Positions 10,199 through 20,393 of a stretch of DNA of 64,000 nt are shown one piece after another (the first letter of the stretch is position 1; each line of letters begins with the position of its first letter). The stretch spans positions 251,001 to 315,000 of the forward strand of contig OZ025733.1 in the NCBI GenBank assembly GCA_964019335.1, read 5' to 3'. A model generated the notes under the pieces. It saw nothing but the letters and a program-made list of their open reading frames with translations, had not been told where the DNA came from and ran no database searches. Origin of the DNA: Diplonema japonicum. Its lineage: Eukaryota; Euglenozoa; Diplonemea; Diplonemida; Diplonemidae. A program made the position numbers and the translations under genes.

Positions 10199-13100
10199 AT
10201 GGGCGCGTCCCAAAGCGATGAAAAGTCCTTAGAAGGATCACCTAAACACAGTGCAGCACGACGGGGCTCGCGGGCAAACCAGACACAGAGACGTAACAGC
10301 TATGTGAAGGCGTTCCCAGAAGTGAAACCGAAGGTTGTGGACAACTGTGAAAACGTGCAATTCGAAAGGGTACCAATGCCGCCGAGGCCCGGAGACACGA
10401 CAGTGTGGCCCGGTATATTCTCAGATGTGTCGTTGCCTGGGGGGCTGAACCCTTATGGGGACGGCGACAATGACACAAGGCGCAGCAACAAACAAGGCGC
10501 TTCTGGAATTGGTTTCATTCAATTCCTCCCAAGCCTTCCCGTCGACCTTCCTCGAAACGCTTTCTTCATACCAAACAAAGCCCTCCCTATCACAGCACGC
10601 TTCGCAAACACATCTTTAACCGACGACGCAGGCATGGACATTCGATCCTTCTCCATAAAGCTTGGAGAAGCAACAGACACCAGCCACCTAGACCTTCTCT
10701 TTCTAACAGGCGAGACTTCTCCATGGTGGTCTGCCTCAAGCCTCCGACAGTGGGCGTCGGCGCATATGAACGGAACAGAGGCATTGAAGGACTTCTTCAG
10801 GCAGCGGCCTTATTCATTCGACTCGTATGTGAAGAACCTCAAGAGAACGCCTTCTTCGTATGCTAATCTGTGTTATTACACGCATTCTGCTTACGAGCTT
10901 CGAGATCTCGATGGATGTCTTCACCATGTCAAGTTTAGAGTGTGCCCGTTGAATAAGAAAGATGAACCCTTGCCGGATCCGGATGCAGCCGCGCCGTGGC
11001 ATCCCGGGAGGTTGAAGGGCATCCCGCAGACCCGGCACTACCTCATCGAGGATTTTATGAAACGGTTGGAGACCCGCCCCGTCGTGTACACCCTCGAGGC
11101 GCAGATCGTCCACAACGTTGACGAGCTCGGGGATGAGTATCTGAACCCGGTGCTCCCCACCCAGCTGGAATGGAATGTCATCGGCGAGATCATCATAGAG
11201 GAACCCATACCTAACAGCATCGGTGATTTTGTGTACTACACTGTGGCAAACCACCCAGAATGCCTCCGCCCACCACCTGTCGGATCGCAGGACGATTTTA
11301 ACTCAGTACTGGCGATCCGGCAAGCGTGCTTCCCGAAACAGAAAGACGTCGAAAAACCGGTTTTGTACGATGGGCCTGGAGGAGGGCTCTCACGGTATAT
11401 CATCAGGATATCTGTGGGGGGCTGCAAGGGGAAGCAAAACAATGCCGCGGTGCACATTACGCTGATGGGGCAGCTCGACGGGGAGGAGATTGAAACAGAG
11501 CCGATGCGGTTGAGCCACTGGGCGGACAACACGTTCGGGCAGCTCTCCATCGACGAATGGGGCGTCTGCTCCACCGTGGGCCTCGACGAGATATCCATGG
11601 TGCGCATGAAGCTAAAACCAGTTGGCTCAGAGAAGTTCTCACGTTGGTTTGTAAAACGAGTCGAAGTCTTCGACCAGATGACGCAGGACAGCCCGTGGAA
11701 ACTCGGAATGACGGTCACCGTACATGCTGCCGACGAAATGGAAACCGTTTACAAAAGACTGGGGCGGCCCTGGCGGTCGGAGTACACATCACGAGCCGGC
11801 CATGAAGCTGTGATATCCGAAGTAAACACAACTGATAAAACAGCCCGCTTACAATTTTCCGACGGTGCACTTTCATGGTACCCTTCACAGTGCATTTCAT
11901 CTGTGGTTGTTGCACCAGATGACGGTGAACCCGACGCTACGCTTGGCTTGGAATTCGACGGCGAACGGCTGACCGGGGTACGGGACGGTTCCGCGGGAAG
12001 CTCAGCAGGGCTGAACTACTTCGTCGGCCGACGAGTCACACACGTCAACGGCCTAGTAGTAGCCGACATTGCAATCCAACAACTGATGGCCGACCGGACC
12101 GAAATCAACCTTGAGCTCTCCTTTGAAGATGAAGAAGGCCCCCTTGTCTTCCCCGCGTACAGATGGTTCGACGAAGGTGAGATCATTCTATTCGAGGGAT
12201 CTCATATGCTGCTGCACAAGGAGCACGATCTGGCTGCGTCACGGTTCCGCTCCCTCCAGCTTGACATCAGAAGAACGGAGTACGAATGGGGAGCGTATGA
12301 TGGACTACCATTTGGTTTGAAATGTATAGATGGCGTTATTGGTCTCCCTCCCGGTGAGCGTCCTGTGATGCTGTCTGATTTAGACTTGAAAATGCTGTTT
12401 GAACGGAAAAGCAAGGATTTGCTGTTGAGAAACCTCTCTGAGGGACCTGCAGGGGAGGGGTTTAAGACGCTTGACGAGTACAACGATTTGTATTTTTCGA
12501 TGCAGTCGTTCGGGCAAACACCGCTTCCCATGAGGCAGGACCAGTGGATGGCTGACCCCGACTACGGGCATCAATTTCTCGGGGGAAGCTTCTGCCTGTC
12601 CTTGAAGAAATTCACGACGGACATCATGGAGAGCCACGCCTCGTTCTCAATCCGCGCGGATTTGATCGAAGATCTTCTACCGAGCTCCGACAACAATCTC
12701 GCACAACTTCTTTCGAAGAATCTTCTGTACTGTGTGGACTACACTGTGCTCCATGGGTTGGAGTGCATTCCAGGACGCTATGTTCCGGCGCCTTTTGTGT
12801 TGTTCATGTACACGGACCTCCCTGGGTTTGAGGGGCCGCCTCAGCTTGTTCCCTTGGCGATACAGCTCAGCCCGAAGGATGCTTTCATATGGACCCCTGG
12901 GAATTGCACACCAGCTGAGTGGGCCATTGCGAAAACGTGTGTTCTGACCGCCGCGGCACATATTCACTTCTTCGGGTATCGAATGCTTTACACGCAGTTT
13001 TGTATGGAACCGTTCGTGGTGTCGACAAAGCGTAACCTCCCTGACCCGCACCCTGTTTTCAAAATATTGGAACCGCACGTGAAGAGGTCGTTGGCCGTCA

Positions 13101-13984
13101 TGGTTCAGAACAGGCAGTACTTGCTGGGGAAGAAAGGGCTGTGCGCAGAGGTTTTCTCACTAACCGAAAAGGGCCAGAAGGACCTGCAAAAAAAAATGTA
13201 CAAAGAATGGGGTTTCTTACAATTCTCGAACTTCGAGGAGAATATGGCCCACCGCGGGATGAACGACCTCCCCGTGTATTGCTACAGGGAGGTTGGTTGT
13301 CAGTTCTGGGACGTCATCGAATCATACGCCCTCGGGCTGGTCATGAAAATGTACCACACGGAGAGCGATGTCATAAAGGACACCGATCTCGCTGTCTGGG
13401 TGGAAGAGGTTAACACAGCGTTTGGAAGACAAGAAGTCCAGATAACAAACAGGAAACAATTGGCTGGCGTTCTCACAAGCTTTATTTACACCGTCTCCGT
13501 GCTTAATGCGGTTGTCACGCATTCCATGTGGGACAGCATGGGGTGCGTGCCTTTCTCGCCCTTTTCACTGTACGCGGAGCCTCCGAAGACGCATGATGAC
13601 AGCGCTGATGATGATCATGTCGATGAAAGGTTATTGAGTATGTTGCCGTCTCGTAGGGAGGCTGCTAAGCAGGTTGTGTTGGTGTGGATGTTGGCAACGT
13701 TCTCCTTCACAGATCTGCAGAAAGCGTATTCGGACTGCGATGTCCTCCGCCAACCTCAAGAGCACCATGGTGGCCTGCTGCCCCTCGCACATTGGAACGA
13801 AGACCTCTTTATCCACGAAGATCTCACGCACCTTGTATCCCTGTTCCAGTCGGACTTGTGCCACGCTGGCAACCTCACCGTGTCTCAGAACGCAAAACTC
13901 GCGTTTCCCTTCATCTACCTGGCGCCCCTTACCATCCCCAACTCCATTACTCCACCGCCTAAAAGGCGTATTTTAGAGACGTGA
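10199..13984 (+). CDS. Catalase-like / PLAT / PDZ / lipoxygenase-like multidomain protein
   Basis: 1261 residues. MGASQS fits an N-myristoylation signal (Gly2, Ser6). About 60-400 resembles the catalase-like fold of coral allene oxide synthase (RFANTSLTDDAGMDIR). About 405-510 is PLAT-like (GQLSIDEWGV). About 530-590 is SH3/Tudor-like (GALSWYPSQCI). About 590-665 is PDZ-like (LGLEFDGERLTGV, RRVTHVNG). About 670-1250 is lipoxygenase (WTPGNCTPAEWAIAK, EPFVVSTKRNLPDPHPVFK). The LOX iron site is altered: His923 and His1108 remain, but the second His is Arg928, the Asn position is Asp1112, and the usual C-terminal Ile is replaced by an 11-residue tail after IPNSI. Known AOS-LOX fusions make oxylipins; here the LOX half is probably inactive or repurposed. 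The catalase-like call is less sure than the LOX call. Confidence 0.75.
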   Translation: MGASQSDEKSLEGSPKHSAARRGSRANQTQRRNSYVKAFPEVKPKVVDNCENVQFERVPMPPRPGDTTVWPGIFSDVSLPGGLNPYGDGDNDTRRSNKQGASGIGFIQFLPSLPVDLPRNAFFIPNKALPITARFANTSLTDDAGMDIRSFSIKLGEATDTSHLDLLFLTGETSPWWSASSLRQWASAHMNGTEALKDFFRQRPYSFDSYVKNLKRTPSSYANLCYYTHSAYELRDLDGCLHHVKFRVCPLNKKDEPLPDPDAAAPWHPGRLKGIPQTRHYLIEDFMKRLETRPVVYTLEAQIVHNVDELGDEYLNPVLPTQLEWNVIGEIIIEEPIPNSIGDFVYYTVANHPECLRPPPVGSQDDFNSVLAIRQACFPKQKDVEKPVLYDGPGGGLSRYIIRISVGGCKGKQNNAAVHITLMGQLDGEEIETEPMRLSHWADNTFGQLSIDEWGVCSTVGLDEISMVRMKLKPVGSEKFSRWFVKRVEVFDQMTQDSPWKLGMTVTVHAADEMETVYKRLGRPWRSEYTSRAGHEAVISEVNTTDKTARLQFSDGALSWYPSQCISSVVVAPDDGEPDATLGLEFDGERLTGVRDGSAGSSAGLNYFVGRRVTHVNGLVVADIAIQQLMADRTEINLELSFEDEEGPLVFPAYRWFDEGEIILFEGSHMLLHKEHDLAASRFRSLQLDIRRTEYEWGAYDGLPFGLKCIDGVIGLPPGERPVMLSDLDLKMLFERKSKDLLLRNLSEGPAGEGFKTLDEYNDLYFSMQSFGQTPLPMRQDQWMADPDYGHQFLGGSFCLSLKKFTTDIMESHASFSIRADLIEDLLPSSDNNLAQLLSKNLLYCVDYTVLHGLECIPGRYVPAPFVLFMYTDLPGFEGPPQLVPLAIQLSPKDAFIWTPGNCTPAEWAIAKTCVLTAAAHIHFFGYRMLYTQFCMEPFVVSTKRNLPDPHPVFKILEPHVKRSLAVMVQNRQYLLGKKGLCAEVFSLTEKGQKDLQKKMYKEWGFLQFSNFEENMAHRGMNDLPVYCYREVGCQFWDVIESYALGLVMKMYHTESDVIKDTDLAVWVEEVNTAFGRQEVQITNRKQLAGVLTSFIYTVSVLNAVVTHSMWDSMGCVPFSPFSLYAEPPKTHDDSADDDHVDERLLSMLPSRREAAKQVVLVWMLATFSFTDLQKAYSDCDVLRQPQEHHGGLLPLAHWNEDLFIHEDLTHLVSLFQSDLCHAGNLTVSQNAKLAFPFIYLAPLTIPNSITPPPKRRILET

Positions 13985-14251
13985 GTGGTGGGGTTTTTTT
14001 TATTGTCATGGTCCTTCTGGGCCTTTTTTTTTTTTTTCCCCTCTCTCTTCTATCTATAGATACAATAAAACAAAAAAAAAAAAAAAAGGAACGATTCTAT
14101 TCTTTTTTTTTTTTGTGTACAGATGAAACCCAAAAAAGAAAAAGAAAAAAAAAAACCTATTTACACCAATTTCTCGCTTTTTCTTTATAAAATTTATTTT
14201 TTTTGTGCGTATCCCATACTCCCCCCCCCATAACAAAACAAAGGGAAGAGA

Positions 14252-14833
14252 ATGCCTACCGTGACAGGGAAGAGGGTGTTGAAGCTTAGAAGTGACGGGT
14301 CAGTCGATGGTTTCGCGGGGATAGAAGTTCTGAAGGAAAAACAGGCCGACACGCTGAAAAGTTTTCGAACATGGGCGCGGAAGGGGGAGTGGACGAAGTT
14401 CCACAAGTCACACTATGACTGGTGGATGTTTCCTAATGATGAGCTCAGCGGGTATGGCGCGGCCTACACTCTAGGACCTGCAGACTGCATGGCAATCCAG
14501 AACGATAAAGAATTTATGGAAAGCCTCCTTGAAGGGGTCGACCTGCTCTTTCGTGCTTGGGGGTGGAACCTGACAGAGCGGAAAACGGTGGACAAGCCAG
14601 ACACCAAACAAGGTCAGAAATGGACCCAGTACCCAGTGCGCCTTTACAAGGCAGGCCTCTCCATGATGGTCCTTGACCAAACCGAAACACTGTCACACAT
14701 CAGGTTCTTTGCTGACTCCCTCCGTGCTAAAGGGGACAGGCTGTGCTTCTCTTCCAGTATACACCGCAACCAAGAGTGTCTGGTGCTGTGGGATACCCAC
14801 AAAATGCCTGATTACTTGCCTTGCAGATCGTGA
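14252..14833 (+). CDS. Conserved-looking protein of unknown function
   Basis: 193 residues, single exon, not recognised. It is soluble, with no signal peptide or membrane span. The aromatic motif HYDWWMFPNDELSGYGAAYT, followed later by LLFRAWGWNLTE and RLYKAGLSMMVL, suggests a compact enzyme-like or ligand-binding domain; base composition and codon use match the neighbouring genes. The leader is C-rich then A-rich, as for other genes here. I could not place it in a named family and propose no function. Confidence 0.6.
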   Translation: MPTVTGKRVLKLRSDGSVDGFAGIEVLKEKQADTLKSFRTWARKGEWTKFHKSHYDWWMFPNDELSGYGAAYTLGPADCMAIQNDKEFMESLLEGVDLLFRAWGWNLTERKTVDKPDTKQGQKWTQYPVRLYKAGLSMMVLDQTETLSHIRFFADSLRAKGDRLCFSSSIHRNQECLVLWDTHKMPDYLPCRS

Positions 14834-15015
14834 AAAGAAAAAGAGAAAAAAAAAAAAAGAAATAAAATTAAACCCTCTAGCCTTTCTTTTTTTGTCTTTC
14901 TGAGGTGGTACGGCGTAGCACTGCCCTGTATCCACAAAAAAAACTTTCATTTTGTTTTTTATGCATATTTCAGCGGGGGGGGGGGGGGGGGGTGAACAAA
15001 AATAAAAAACAGAAA

Positions 15016-17294
15016 GCTTGTTTTCCGGGGCCCTGCACTCCCGCGCCAAAGGTGGGGAGGCCACTCAGGCTTGCTGCTATCACCTGAGGCGCACCACCCA
15101 TGGGGCGGGACAACCCCACAAATCAAGAAGTTAGGCCAGCGAGATTTAAAAACTTTCCAACCCCCCCTGTGGTTGTGAGAGATACCCAATACCATTTTTT
15201 TTCCCCCCGCAGACAAATTCTACCTTTGCGATAACAAAAGAAAAAAAGAAATAGTAAACATAGAAAAAAGCTTGTTTTCCGGGGCCCTGCACTCCCGCGC
15301 CAACGGTGGGGTCGTTCTTCAGAGACTTCCTGCTATCACTCGAGGCGCACCACCCATGGGGCGGGACAACCTCACAAATCAAGAAGTTAGGCAAGCGAGA
15401 TTTAAAAACTATCCAACCCCCCCCTGTGGTTTAGAGGGAAATATCATCCCCCCCCAGACAAATTTTACCTTTATGACAACAAAGAAAAAGGAAATAGTAA
15501 ACATAGAAAAAAGCTTGTTTCCGAGGCCCTGCACCCTCGCGCCAAAGGTGGGGTCGTTCTTCAGAGACTTCCTGCTATCACTCGAGGCGCACCACCCATG
15601 GGGCGGGACAACCTCACAAATCAAGAAGTTAGGCCAGCGAGATTAAAATAACTATTGCAATTTCTTTTTTGCAAAATCCGATTACCATCTTCCCCCCCCC
15701 CCCCCCCCCCCCTTGCATTCTAGCTTTTAATACAACAAAAAATAAAATAAAAGTAAACATAGAAAAAAGCTTGTTTCCGAGGCCCTGCACCCTCGCGCCA
15801 AAGGTGGGGTCGTTCTTCAGAGACTTCCTGCTATCACCCGAGGCGCACCACCCATGGGGCGGGACAACCTCACAATTCAAGAAGTGCCAAGCGAGATTAA
15901 AATTACTTTTCAACCCCCCCCCCCAGGGCTAGGTTAGTGGGAAATGTTGAAAAATAAAATATTTAGGGACAACGGCTCCAAAAACAAGATCCCGACACAA
16001 TACACCAAAAAGAATGGGGGGGAAAAAAAAAAAAAAGAAAAAAACATTAGTACCTGGAAACCCTTATAAAACTTATTTTAGCGACCCGAATAACTGTGGG
16101 TTTTCTGCACAGGATAAAGGGTGCCTTGGAAGTGGCGTTCGCATCACGAACAGGGAGTTTTTGATACCCCCTACCCACCCCATTGGCTTTAATTCTGACA
16201 AAGAAAACAAAATAAAAAGCTGGTTTCCGGGGCCCTGCACCCCCGCGCCAAAGGTGGGGAGGCCACTCAGAGGCTTGCTGCTATCACCTGAAGCGCACCA
16301 CCCATGGGGCGGGACAACCTCACAAATCAAGAAGTTAGGCCAGCGAGATTACTTTTTCTAACCCTCCCCCCCCCCAATTTGATATCATTTTCCCCACCCG
16401 GGTATATTCCGCCCTTTAAATACTGACGGCAACAAAAAGAAATGTCTCCCGCAAAAAAAACAAAATAAAAAGCTGGTTTCCGAGGCCCTGCACTCCCGCG
16501 CCAAAGGTGGGGTCGTCCTTCAGAGACTTCCTGCCATCACCTGAGGCGCACCACCCATGGGGCGGGACAACCTCACAAATCAAGAAGTTAAAGCTAGCGA
16601 GATTCAAATAACTATCGCAATTTCTTATTTTCTCTCTCTTTTTTGAAAATTGCCACCCGATTACCATCTTTTTTTTTCCGGGCCGTTGCTAACCACTTCG
16701 TTCCTATCATAGTGAATTTTTTTTCGTGTAGATAAGTTTTAGCGTTTTAATACAACAAAGAAATAAAATAAAAGTAACATAGAAAAGCTTGTTTTTCGAG
16801 GCCCTGCACTCCCGCGCCAAAGGTGGGGTCGTTCTCAGAGACTTCCTGCTATCACTCGAGGCGCACCACCCATGGGGCGGGACAACCTCACAAATCAAGA
16901 AGTAAGGCTAGCGAGATTAATGATTTTCCACCCCTTGGTGGTTCCCCACAAGTGAAAGAAGAGCTCTCCTTCTCAAGACGAGGGGTGGTTTCGCCATGTC
17001 TGTCAAGTCGCCTCTCCGCGGCCTCTGCCAGTGAAGCATGCCGTACTCTCCAGTGGTGTAAATGGCTTCTGTGGCCCCGCTCTCCTTTGGAAATTGCAAA
17101 ACCCGATATCATTTTTTTTTTTTTTTTTTTTTTTTCATGTTCTTTCCCCCGGACAAAACAAAAAAAGCTGGTTTCTCGAGGCCCTGCAACCCTGCGCCAA
17201 AGGTGGGGTGGTCCTCAGTGGCTTCCTGCTATCCCCGAGGCGCACTTATGGAACAGGACAACCTCACAAAACAGGAAGTAAGGCTAGCAAGATT
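15016..17294 (+). repeat. Eight-copy direct-repeat array of a ~131-nt GC-rich core
   Basis: Cores at 15016-15146, 15270-15402, 15513-15644, 15769-15898, 16219-16350, 16472-16604, 16787-16918 and 17167-17294 (most diverged), all in the same orientation. Each begins GCTTGTTTCCGAGGCCCTGC or close to it, contains CGCCAAAGGTGGGG and GGCGCACCACCCATGGGGCG, and ends near AGCGAGATT. Spacing is about 243-256 nt in the regular part, then 450, 253, 315 and 380. The AT-rich spacers also share pieces (TAATACAACAAA, AACTATCGCAATTTC). Reading frames across the array change between copies, so coding is unlikely. The array lies between two genes and upstream of the HEAT-like gene. Confidence 0.9.
16680..16718 (+). 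repeat. Dispersed ~38-nt motif, copy 1 of 3
   Basis: GGCCGTTGCTAACCACTTCG followed by TTCCTATCATAGTGAA and T-rich DNA. The same motif recurs at 33674-33720 and 49453-49494 in the same orientation. Confidence 0.7.
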
Positions 17295-17397
17295 AGAAAA
17301 AAATATAATAATAGTAATAATAAAAGAAGTCTGTTATGGACAAGCTACTCTTTTTAACTTCAAAGAAAAAAAAAGAAGAAAAAAAAAGGCTGAAATA

Positions 17398-18264
17398 ATG
17401 CAAAAACCACATGAGAAAGCGGAGATTGTGAATTTATTCACATTGCTGGGGAGCGAAGAGGAAGCATGCAAGGCGGAGGGGATGCGGATGCTGGGCGTAA
17501 TGCGGCCGAAGGTCATTGCCGAACAAGGCATCCATGAGAAGGTCTTCACTAAGGTCATCGAGAACATGGAGGGGAGCTTGGATGAAAACGCAATGTGGGC
17601 CCTCCGGCACATCTTGTGGTCCACGGCCGAAGACAGGGACCTCACCATAACAGTACAGCAAATCGACAGAATCCTGAAACTATCAAGCAGGGACCTGATC
17701 GTCCCGGGTGTTGAAATTCTGGTCCGAATGATGGAATTCGCACCACTAGGGTTCAGCGTGCCCGCCCTTCACAGTGTACTACAGGTAGGTGCATTTCACG
17801 ACGATATTGAAGTAAAGCTGCTGACACACACATTGTCCACAATCGTGGAAGTGAGGTCGAGCGGGCATTTAACAGAATTGTTCACAACTCGGTACAACGT
17901 AAAGCTGCTTCAAACCCTTCAGGACTGTGTAGCATCAAGGGAGCACCGTGTCCGTGGTTCGCAGGTTATCCTTGACCTCGTGCAAATACTGCAGCTGCAT
18001 GGTGTGCTTGTTCCCTTGGGGCTTCTCCCTATGATGATGCCTCTGCTGCAGGCGTTCGCTGACCTTCCCCCTGACTCCATGCTCGCGGACCGGTTCGCGC
18101 AAATCGTTGCCAGCACCGCCGAGAACCCCAGGCTCCGCAGGCTGTTGTCCCCGCACATGCCCGAGATCATGAAGGCCTCCGCGTGCCTGCCGATCCGGGA
18201 AAACGACGTTCTCTTCAGAGAATCGACGAATTTCATGCTTTATAACATGTTCTCTGAAGGCTGA
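17398..18264 (+). CDS. HEAT/armadillo-like helical-repeat protein
   Basis: 288 residues from ATG 17398. The open frame extends upstream to 17062 but there it merely translates the last repeat-array unit and a T run, so I set the start at the ATG right after the A-rich leader. The whole protein reads as paired amphipathic helices of about 40 residues (ENAMWALRHILWSTAEDRDL, VPGVEILVRMMEFAPLGFSV), typical of ARM/HEAT solenoids that act as scaffolds or adaptors. No catalytic motif, signal or membrane segment. Family not identified. Confidence 0.6.
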   Translation: MQKPHEKAEIVNLFTLLGSEEEACKAEGMRMLGVMRPKVIAEQGIHEKVFTKVIENMEGSLDENAMWALRHILWSTAEDRDLTITVQQIDRILKLSSRDLIVPGVEILVRMMEFAPLGFSVPALHSVLQVGAFHDDIEVKLLTHTLSTIVEVRSSGHLTELFTTRYNVKLLQTLQDCVASREHRVRGSQVILDLVQILQLHGVLVPLGLLPMMMPLLQAFADLPPDSMLADRFAQIVASTAENPRLRRLLSPHMPEIMKASACLPIRENDVLFRESTNFMLYNMFSEG

Positions 18265-18393
18265 AAAAAAAAAAAAAAGATTTTTTAGGACAAAAAAAAA
18301 AAAAAGCAGACATAAAAAAAATTTAAAAAAAAAAGGGGGAGGTGGGGTGGAGGGGGGGAGAAAAAACAAAGAAGAGAAAAAAAAAAAAAGAAA

Positions 18394-19734
18394 ATGCGTT
18401 TTGACTGCTCGTTTGAAAGTGGGAATATTGGGAAAGTGCAGGCTTTGAACGATGTATGGAAAAAAAAAAAAAAAAAAAAGAAAAAAAAAATCCAGTTTGA
18501 ATTCGATGTCTCTGTCCGGCCCGACACGAACAACCCGCACTACAGGGTTTGGTTTTATTTCGCGGTGAGCCAGGTACAGAAGGGACAGCGGGCGATATTC
18601 CACTTCATCAATGGTTCGAAGACGAAATCCTTATATCGGTTGGGGATGACGCCGTTGGTAAGGAGCACCACAAAGCCAAAGTGGGAACGGGTCCCTCAAA
18701 AGCAGTGTTTCTACTACAAAAGCCCGAGGCTGAAAAAGAACTACGTGTTGAGCTTCGCGTTCCAATTCGATCGCGAAGATACCTACTACTTCGCGTACTG
18801 CTTCCCATTCACGTTCACATTCCTGCAAAAATTCCTGGCGCACGTAGAAGTTCAAAACTTCCACTTCTTCAAAAGAGAGCTTCTGTGCAGAACGGTACAA
18901 AAACGGCGTGTCGACTTATTAACCATAACAAGCCCTTCGGTATTAGCACCAAACGGAGACAGAAAGAAAACCGTGTTTATAACAGCTCGGGTTCATGCAG
19001 GGGAAACACCTGCTTCGTTTATATGCCATGGTTTGATGTGCCTGCTGCTCTCTGACCACCCTGCCGCCCGGTTGCTCAGATCTCGCTGCAATTTCAAAAT
19101 CGTTCCGATGCTGAACCCCGACGGTGTGTTCCTTGGTAACTACCGGTGCTCCTCCATGGGGTACGACCTCAACAGGAACTGGTTGAACCCGTCAGCATGG
19201 GCACACGCTCCAATAAAATACACGCGGGATGCGATTTTGAAACTGAATGAAAACGAGGCAACGGAGGTGGATTTTTTCATGGACATTCATGCTCATTCTA
19301 CTTGCACCAATGCGTTCATGTTTGTGAATACGAGCTCGGAGGGGGAAAAGCCTGGATCTGCAGTCATGGATGATCACATGAGAAGCGCGATGCACTTTCC
19401 CAGGCTGCTTGCTACCAACGACCGTACGTTTTCCGCCGTTGCGTCACGGTTTTGTAGAGAACCCTCCAAGCTTGGGACTGGGAGGCGGGCTCTAGGTGAG
19501 GTTCTTCGTGTTGCGCCGCATTGTTCTGCCCTTGAGGTCTCTATGTATTGTACGATCGACCACAGGCAGCGGCTAATCCCCTACACGGAGGAGATGTATC
19601 TGGATCTTGGGAGAAACATCGGGCTGACCTTCGTTGAGTTCTACAAGCTCCAGTCGTTGCTCAACCCGTCCCCGCGTTCCATGCCCCCTGCTGGGCAAGA
19701 AAAACCTGCAAAAAAGAAACCTTACAACAAATAG
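18394..19734 (+). CDS. Cytosolic carboxypeptidase (CCP6/AGBL4-like, M14)
   Basis: Join 18394-18453, 18496-19734; 432 residues. It has the CCP N-domain (RPDTNNPHYRVWFYFAVSQV, SFAFQFDREDTYYFAYCFPF) and the M14 zinc site: His187 and Glu190 in HAGET, NPDG, GYDLNRNW, the zinc His in DIHAHS, and the catalytic Glu in ALEVSMYC. CCPs remove glutamate from tubulin tails and other proteins; the compact size and N-domain look most like CCP6. The continuous open frame would insert poly-Lys between NDV and QFEF; a 42-nt intron removes it and matches the family spacing. It probably acts on ciliary or flagellar microtubules. Confidence 0.88.
   Translation: MRFDCSFESGNIGKVQALNDVWKKKKKKKKKKIQFEFDVSVRPDTNNPHYRVWFYFAVSQVQKGQRAIFHFINGSKTKSLYRLGMTPLVRSTTKPKWERVPQKQCFYYKSPRLKKNYVLSFAFQFDREDTYYFAYCFPFTFTFLQKFLAHVEVQNFHFFKRELLCRTVQKRRVDLLTITSPSVLAPNGDRKKTVFITARVHAGETPASFICHGLMCLLLSDHPAARLLRSRCNFKIVPMLNPDGVFLGNYRCSSMGYDLNRNWLNPSAWAHAPIKYTRDAILKLNENEATEVDFFMDIHAHSTCTNAFMFVNTSSEGEKPGSAVMDDHMRSAMHFPRLLATNDRTFSAVASRFCREPSKLGTGRRALGEVLRVAPHCSALEVSMYCTIDHRQRLIPYTEEMYLDLGRNIGLTFVEFYKLQSLLNPSPRSMPPAGQEKPAKKKPYNK
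18454..18495 (+). other. 42-nt poly-A intron in the carboxypeptidase gene
   Basis: GTATGG donor, A run, TCCAG acceptor. The length is a multiple of three, so the unspliced frame stays open as poly-Lys; only comparison with CCP proteins reveals it. Confidence 0.75.
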
Positions 19735-20393
19735 ACTGATACAAAAAAAAGGGGGGAGGAAAAAGTAGTGGTACAAACAGATGCTAAAAAAAACCCCCCC
19801 CCCCGACTCTTTTTCTTTTTTTTTTTGTGGATAGATTTTAGACGTTTTGTTTTCTTCTCCTTAAGAATTCTTTTTTTCTGACATATATTGTTCGAGGGTG
19901 GCAGGCTTTGCAACCGTTTAGCTCCGAGAAGCGAAAAACAGAGGTTCGAAAAATAGCGTTTTTTTTCTTCTTTTTTTGCACGCGCGTTTTCAAGAATAAA
20001 ACAAACGGCGTGCATTGTGACCAATATGGTGTTCAAGCTTAGACTGGCCAGTCTGCACACACAGTGGTGCTGGACTACTTTTTTTTTTTACTTCGAATAT
20101 TTTCCGGGGTTTGCAGGAGGGCCATTTTGACATCCCCCCCCCCCCCCCCCCCCCGGACGAGCTCACAAGTAATATTCCCCGCTCCCCCACCCACAAAAAA
20201 GAAAATACAAAAAAAAAAAAAAAACTAACGGGTCACCTTTTTTTTTTTCCTTCCGTCTTCATTCTTCTGTCGTTTTCCTTCGGTCTTATTACTTTTTTTT
20301 CACCCCCCTACTTAAAAAGTACCCAAAACCATCAAAAAAAATAGAAGGTCCAGGGAGGGGCAAGATATTCAAAAAAAAAAAAAAAAAAAACAA
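19735..20393. other. Intergenic, homopolymer-rich
   Basis: C runs at 19795-19804 and 20136-20154, many A/T runs, and a complex stretch at about 19890-20120 without coding signature. GGTCCAG at about 20346-20352 may be the acceptor before the next gene. Confidence 0.5.

Noticed and set aside
15016-17294. CRISPR-like repeat array
   Set aside because: Cores are ~131 nt, spacers share sequence and are AT-rich, spacing is irregular, and the DNA is eukaryotic with no cas genes.
17062-17397. N-terminal extension of the HEAT-like protein
   Set aside because: It is the translated last unit of the repeat array plus a T run; other array copies are not in this frame.
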